A stretch of 6,846 nt of DNA from an uncultured Kiritimatiellota bacterium (GTDB lineage Bacteria > Verrucomicrobiota > Kiritimatiellia > RFP12 > UBA1067), in contig CAKUGW010000144.1 in NCBI GenBank assembly GCA_934654805.1, positions 1 to 6,846 on the forward strand, given 5' to 3'. Position 1 is the first letter of the stretch; each line of letters opens with the position of its first letter. Position numbers and translations under genes: made by a program. Below, piece by piece: positions 1 to 6,100 of the stretch. Below the pieces are notes generated by a model, which was not told the origin of the DNA, made no database searches, and saw only the letters and a list, made by a program, of their open reading frames with translations.

Positions 1-45
1 GCATGTGATCCGAGTCGCCAGCAACGGCAAAATCGAAGAAAACCG

Positions 46-59
46 CGCGAGGCCTCGCG
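46..59. repeat. Perfect 14-bp palindrome (CGCGAGGCCTCGCG)
   Basis: The sequence CGCGAGGCCTCGCG equals its own reverse complement. As RNA it could fold into a 5-bp CGCGA/TCGCG stem with a GGCC loop. No T-run follows, so it does not qualify as an intrinsic terminator. It lies about 50 bp upstream of the candidate -35 box, where it could be an operator or the remains of an upstream gene end. GC-rich palindromes of this length can also arise by chance, so function is unproven. Confidence 0.4.
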
Positions 60-110
60 AGGGTTCGGTAGCCATTTCCAAAACCGGGGATAATCCAGGA
101 ACTCGACGGG

Positions 111-139
111 TTGAAATCCAAGATCAGAAATGGTACAAT
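111..139 (+). promoter_or_regulatory. Candidate sigma70-type promoter with extended -10
   Basis: The -35 box TTGAAA (111-116, 5 of 6 to consensus) is followed by a 17-bp spacer and the -10 box TACAAT (134-139, 5 of 6). TGG sits directly before the -10 box and gives an extended TGn element. Transcription would begin near 146, leaving a leader of about 46 nt before ATG 192. The spacing is ideal, but the stretch just downstream also shows coding-like codon use in the frame of the giant gene, so the match could be fortuitous inside a coding region. Confidence 0.4.
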
Positions 140-178
140 TCTCACCGAAGCCGACCAAAGGCAGTTCGCCGAGGACGT

Positions 179-187
179 AAGGAAGGG
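179..187 (+). promoter_or_regulatory. Shine-Dalgarno for ATG 192
   Basis: AAGGAAGGG contains AAGGA (179-183) ending 8 nt before ATG 192. This is the best ribosome binding site in front of any start codon of the giant frame, and is the reason ATG 192 was taken as the working start. Confidence 0.45.
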
Positions 188-191
188 CCGT

Positions 192-3100
192 ATGCTCTAT
201 CCGAGGTTCAGGGCGGACGAGATTTCGGCTTCAACAGGCAAAGAACATGGAAAACTCTGGCAATACATCCTATCTCTGGAATCCGCCCGTATGGACGGAC
301 GAAGAGCGCGCGGCGGCTCGGAAGTTTACGGAAAAGCGGCTTCGCAAGTCCGTAGAGGGGGATCCGAATGGGGAAGAGTGGGTACAGGCAGTGCTCAATC
401 TCCGTCCGTAGCGTATTCCCCGAAGTACAGAAAACTCGACAGCGGGACTGAAAGCGAGGTCTTCGACACAGGCGACGGCTGGGTCGTCAAGGTCCGGCAA
501 ATCCATCCGCTGTCCATTGGCGACGTAATCGACGAACTCGCCAAGGTCGTCTACCACAACTACCTGTTTCCGGGCGAGAAGTATGTTCTTGATGACATCG
601 TTCGACATGAGCATGACGGCTACCGCGAGTTCTACCTGATCCTCCGCCAGCCGTTCGTCACACCGAAGACGGAGAACGGGCGGATCGTCCAGCCGACGTA
701 CGCGCAGATCTGGCAGCTGATGAAGTCCCGTCCGCAGGGCTTCACCTTCATGGATCTATCCTCGCGTCCCGCCGAGACGGGCGAGTACGGCGACTACTCT
801 TCGTCCGACGGAGACGAGGGCGAAGTCGTGCCGGCCGTGAAGAAGGTCGCCTACAACCGGCAGTTCGTCGTGTACGACTTCCAGCCGGGGCGCAACACAT
901 TCATCGACGCGAAGTCCGGGAAGGTGCGGTTCATTGACCCGCGCATCGACATCAACGACCCCGGCGCGGGCTTTCGATACTCGAAATACGGAACGCGCAG
1001 GGTGTTCGACGGCGACGTCGACTTCGACACGCCCGAACTGGGCGTGGGCTCGACAATCGTAAGCGGAGACGAGGTGCGCAAGACCATGCCTGGCTACAAC
1101 CGGCTGGACTGGAGTACGCACGTTGACAGGATGGGCTATGTCGGGCCGAAGCTGGAGGCGCAGTTCCAGCGTTTGCTGAAGACGCGCAAGGGCAAAGGCA
1201 ACGGACATGTCGTGTTCCTTGCTGGTGGCAACGGTGCTGGAAAATCGACGGTAGCTGCAAAATTGGGTGGAACACCAGATTTTACGATAGATTCCACGCT
1301 CGGCAATCTCGAAGTGGCGAAGAAGCAGATTGACGCGATTCTCGCCAACGGACAAACGCCTGACATTCGCTTTGTCTATCGTACCCCAGGACAAGCGTTG
1401 GAGGGCATCGCGCAGCGCGTCAAGAACGGCGGTCACATCGTCTCGCCGCTCTCGTTCGCCAACTCGCACGTGAAAAGCCGCGAGAACCTGCGGTTGCTTT
1501 CCGAGGCGTACGGTGATAGAATACACATCCACATCTACGACAACTCCGTGCCCGGTGCGCCGGAGATCACTCTTGAACAACTCGAAGCGAAAGGAAAACC
1601 AGACCATGCAAGAATCAGGGAAAACGCAAACTACTACCTCGGGCAGCTCAGAGGACGAGACATCGAGGATAATAAGGGCGGCGTTGCAGGAGGCGGCGCG
1701 AAAGGCGAGGGAAGAGAAGCACAGGGAACGGGTGGCCAAGATAGCGGCGGCGCGAAAGGCGCACGAGGGCAAGTAGACTTCGACACGTCCGAGCTGGGTA
1801 TTCGAGAGAAGCAGACCGCGCTTTCGGGCGGAACATCGCGCAACCAAAACCCGTCCGGCAACGAGTACGGCAGGAAGTGGAAGATTTTCAAGCCCGGCAC
1901 GCGCAACGTGGACATTGGCGCAGGGCGGTTTGACAAGGCGACGAAGTTTCTTGCTGACATCGGCGTGACGAACATTCCGTTCGACCCTGTGAACCGTGAC
2001 AGCGCGACGAACAGACGAGCCGCAGAGGACGTTCGCGACAACCCAGCCGACACGGCGACCGTCCATAATGTCCTCAACGTGATCGACAACGATGCGGTGA
2101 TGGAGGGCATCGTCAATCAGGCGGCGCGGGCTATCAAGAAGGGCGGCTCGGCCATCTTCACGATTTACGAGGGCAATCGTTCGGGTGTTGGGGCGCGTAC
2201 CCGCGACGGCTACCAACGCAATGCCAAGGCGCGTTCCTATGAGCCGACGATAAAGAAGTTCTTCGGAAGCGTGGAAACGCATGGGAATGTCATTCTCGCA
2301 AGAAGGCCAAAGGACATAGGCCCTGCGTTCTGGGCATTCGATTCGTCCTTTGAGAACGGCATCAACTTCGACACGCCGGAACTCTCCCCGGAAGGGCGGC
2401 GCGAGCATGACTCGATCGTGGCGCGGTACACGAACGCGGACGGCACGAAGAAGCCCGGCTGGATGAAGGCCCCTAACGGGAGGCCGACGAACCTCACCGA
2501 GCGGCAGTGGGTGCAGGTGCGCACACCCGCGTTCAGGGCGTGGTTCGGCGACTGGGAGGGCGACCCCGCGAACGCGTCCAAGGTGGTGGACGAGAACGGA
2601 GAGCCGCTCGTCGTCTACCATGGGACGGAAACAGGGGGATTCTCGGCTTTCAATGGATTGAAAAACAGTTCGTCCTCTTTTGGATTGGAAGGCGCGACAT
2701 TCTTCTCCACATCGCTTGAGACAGCAAAAACCTACGCTACTTCACCCAAGGTGGGCGACATCTCGCCATTCCTGGCTGATGCAAAAGAATGGTTGGCAAA
2801 ACACGGAGCTAAAACGCAAGCCAGATGGCTCGATTCGAACGAATGGCGTTTCGTAGATACCGACAAAGAGATAAAGCCACCCAAAAGAGGAATTCGGGTG
2901 GAATATCAAGTTGTCACGGCAAACAACACATTTGTTCCTAACTCCGTCGGGGCAACTGTAGCGGAGTCCATGAGAAAAGCTGAAAGATCTGTAGCAATTG
3001 CATTGATGCCAGGCGAAGGGTCAATGGTTTATGGTTGTTTCATTCGAGCCAGGAATCCCTATGTCGTTGACTTCAAGGGAAATAATTGGAGGGGCGACGC

Positions 3101-6100
3101 GGTATCGGGAACCACGCTTGATGTTGCGAGAAAGGCAAGGGAAGCAGGATTCGATTGCGCAATAGTCAAAAATGTAGATGACAGCGCATCATTCTTGTCG
3201 GATGACAACATATCTGATTCTATTGCCGTCTTTTCCCCGGAGAACATCAAGTCGGCGACGGGCAACAGCGGCGACTTCTCGCGCACGAACCCCGACATCC
3301 GCTTCGACTCCCCCGAGCTGTCCGCAGGCGCGCAGTACGATCCGCGTTCAAGGATTCCGAACGTGCGCGGAGGCTGGACGGAAGGAAAGATCCTTCGCTA
3401 TCTAAAAGCCACGCCCTCACTCCACGGCGTGAGGGCCGCGTCAAGACTGATTGCCGAGTTCGCGTCCCCTGAAGAGCTGAAAGAGCACATGTTTTACCAC
3501 GGCACGAAAGCGAGCGTGTCGGGGCTTTCGCCAAGCATTACAAAAAGCGAAGAGTGGGCGGAAAGGCATGGCGGCGGCGGATATGGGACAAGATATTGGG
3601 GCGTAAGCGTGTCAAAGTCAAAGCGCGTAGCGTCAAGTTTCGGCGGTCATTCGCCAGGCGTGTCAATCTATCCTGTCGTGCTGGCAAAGGGCGCGAAGGT
3701 CGTTGACAGGGCAGACCTTGCGGACGCCGACGACGTTTCAGACCATATTGTCGAACTGTGGAACGACGGGGTCGACGCCGTTAGGCTGGGAGACTGGAAA
3801 GAAGACTTCAGCGAGCAAGAGCTCTTGATACTCAACCCTCGCGCCATATGCAATGTTGGCACTCCTGATTATTACAGGCAGTTCCGTCTCTGGAGCCCGG
3901 AGAATCCGCTGAACATCAAGGACGATGCGCAAATAGCGGAGGTTTACGAGGCGGCAAGGGAATATGCGGGATACTCTCCATTTGCTCGGTTCGGCAAGCC
4001 GACGCCGCCGAAAATGTTTGAAAACGGAGAGTTGAAGCCAAAGGAAGTGCGCGACGCTGAACGCGCTCAGTACGAAAAAGAGCTCGAGGCGTGGCGCAGT
4101 TCGGAGCAGGGACGGGCCGCAGAAGCCTACGAGTCGAACGCAAGGAACGTCATCCGCTTCGACTCCCCCGAACTCGCCCCCGAAGCCCGCGCACGGGAGA
4201 TCGCCTCCTTCACGCAGCGGTACTACTCGCGGCAGAGGGGTCTCCAGCGGCTCGCGAAGCCGTCAGCAAGCGACGTCATGGACGCGGCGGAGGGCCGTTG
4301 GGCGAAGTTCCGCCGCATCGTGCAGGACAAGAACCTCGTCATCCGCGAGGTGGAGGAACGCCTCGGCGTGACGGACAAGCGGGAGTCCGTCTACTACGCG
4401 AAGGACAGGGAGTTCGGTCTGAACGAGTACCAGCTCGGCGAACTCCAGAAGCGGCGCGTCGATCCGATCCTCGACAGGCTGGCGGAGACGGGCGCGAGCC
4501 AGCGCGACTTCGACCTCTATCTCATCGCCCGCCACGCGCCCTACAGGAACGCCGTCCTGCGCGAGCGCGGGGTGACGGATGGCGCGGGCATGGGCGACGC
4601 GGAGGCCGCCGAGGTCATCGAGGGATTCAACCGCCTCGGCGTCGGGGACGAGTTCGCCGCCATCGCCGACATGGTCTACGCCATGAACGACGAGGCTCTC
4701 CAGCGGCGCGTCGATTCGGGCCGCGTCTCCCCGGAGGAGGCGGAGACCCTGCGGCGGACGCTCGTGGACTACGTGCCGCTCCGCACCGACATGGAGAACG
4801 ACGAGCGCGACGCGCACAACACCTACTCGTCCGGCTGGCATCAGAGCGAGTTCCGGACGGCGCACGGGCGCAGGACGCTGGCCGACAGCCCCCTCGCGTG
4901 GTCTATCGTGCAGGCCGAGCGGTCGATCCGGGACGCGAACGCCAACCGTGTGCGGCAGACCGCCGCCGCGCTCGTGCGCAAGTCCGCCGCGATGGGGAAG
5001 CCAATCGGGGAGATCATTCCCGGAACGCAGGTGCGCCGCAGGTGGGCGTTCAACATCGGCGGAGAGGTCCTCACGCTGGAGGAACTGCGCGACAGGACGG
5101 ATCTCATCTTCTTCAAGGAGGACGGGAAGCTCAAGGCCATCCGCATGAACGTGGGGGCGAACAGCCTCGGCAACACCTTCGCGAAGGCCGTCACCGACAA
5201 GGATCTCGTGAAGTTCAGCAAGTGGTTCGAGTGGATCCCGCGGCTGACGAGTGCCATGTCCGCCATGCGCACCCAGTACGTGCCGACGTTCATCATCCGC
5301 AACCTGAAGGCTGACCATTTTGAAGTCCTCCTCAACGTGGGTTCCGAGCGCGGCATCGTGGGCGGCGCGAAGTTCTTCGGTCGCCTCGTCGCGAACGAGT
5401 GGCGCAACCGCCGCGACGTGAGGGACTACTTCCGCGACGGCGAACTGCGCGGGCGGATGAAGGAGTTCGTCGAGAACGGCGGGCTGACGGGCGGCGGCAT
5501 GGCGGCGGAGGGCTTCAGCGAGGCCGCCCGGCGCGTCGACCACACCCTGCGCACGACGCGGGGCGGCGTTGCGCGGAAGGTCGCCGCCGCGATCCCGGAC
5601 GCGATCTCGCTCCTGAACGCCTGCGCCGAGTTCAACACGCGCGTCGGCGTGTTCTCCGCCCTGCGCGACGAGGGCGTGGGCGTCGAGGACGCGGTGTCCT
5701 ACGCCCGCGACGCGACGGTGAACTTCAACCGCAGGGGTTCCCTCACGCCCTACCTCAACGCGGCTTTCATGTTCTCGAACGCGGCGATTCAGGGCCTCGG
5801 AAGGGCGTTCAAGTCCATGCGCTCCGAGCATGGGAAGCGGATGGTCACTTTGCTCTTCCTCGTCGGGTTTCTCCAGTCCCTTCTCGACCACTTCCTCGGA
5901 CGGGACGAGGACCGCGAGAAGGAGGGGCTTTCCAGCGCGAGGAATCTCTCCGAGCACGAGAAGCAGAGCACGGTCGGCATCCCGCTTCCCGGCGGACTGC
6001 GGCTCAAGACGCAGATCCGCAACCCGTGGGCGCTGCCGATGTACGCGGGGCGAAAGGCGGGCGAACTCCTCATGGGGTGGATAGACGGGAGGACGGCGGT

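Noticed and set aside
46..68. Palindrome as an intrinsic terminator
   Set aside because: No T-run follows the stem; the downstream bases are GC-rich.
5..355. 116-codon frame at the left end
   Set aside because: Its codon use becomes poor after about position 90 and the later product looks random. Only its first part may be the remains of an upstream coding frame.
756..2621. Antisense open frame of 621 codons opposite modules 1-4
   Set aside because: The plus strand here carries clear kinase, P-loop, methyltransferase and ADP-ribosyltransferase motifs. The antisense product has none.
3178..3405. 75-codon plus-strand frame spanning joint motif 4
   Set aside because: Its Ser/Arg/Thr-rich product is a typical shadow, and the same bases encode the conserved IKSATGN and NPDIRF end of the ADP-ribosyltransferase in the giant frame.
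4091..5314. Plus-strand frame of 407 codons, and a similar one at 5399-6577
   Set aside because: They are out-of-frame shadows of the giant gene: very Arg/Gly/Pro-rich products, no Shine-Dalgarno noted, and the overlapping frame has conserved phage motifs.
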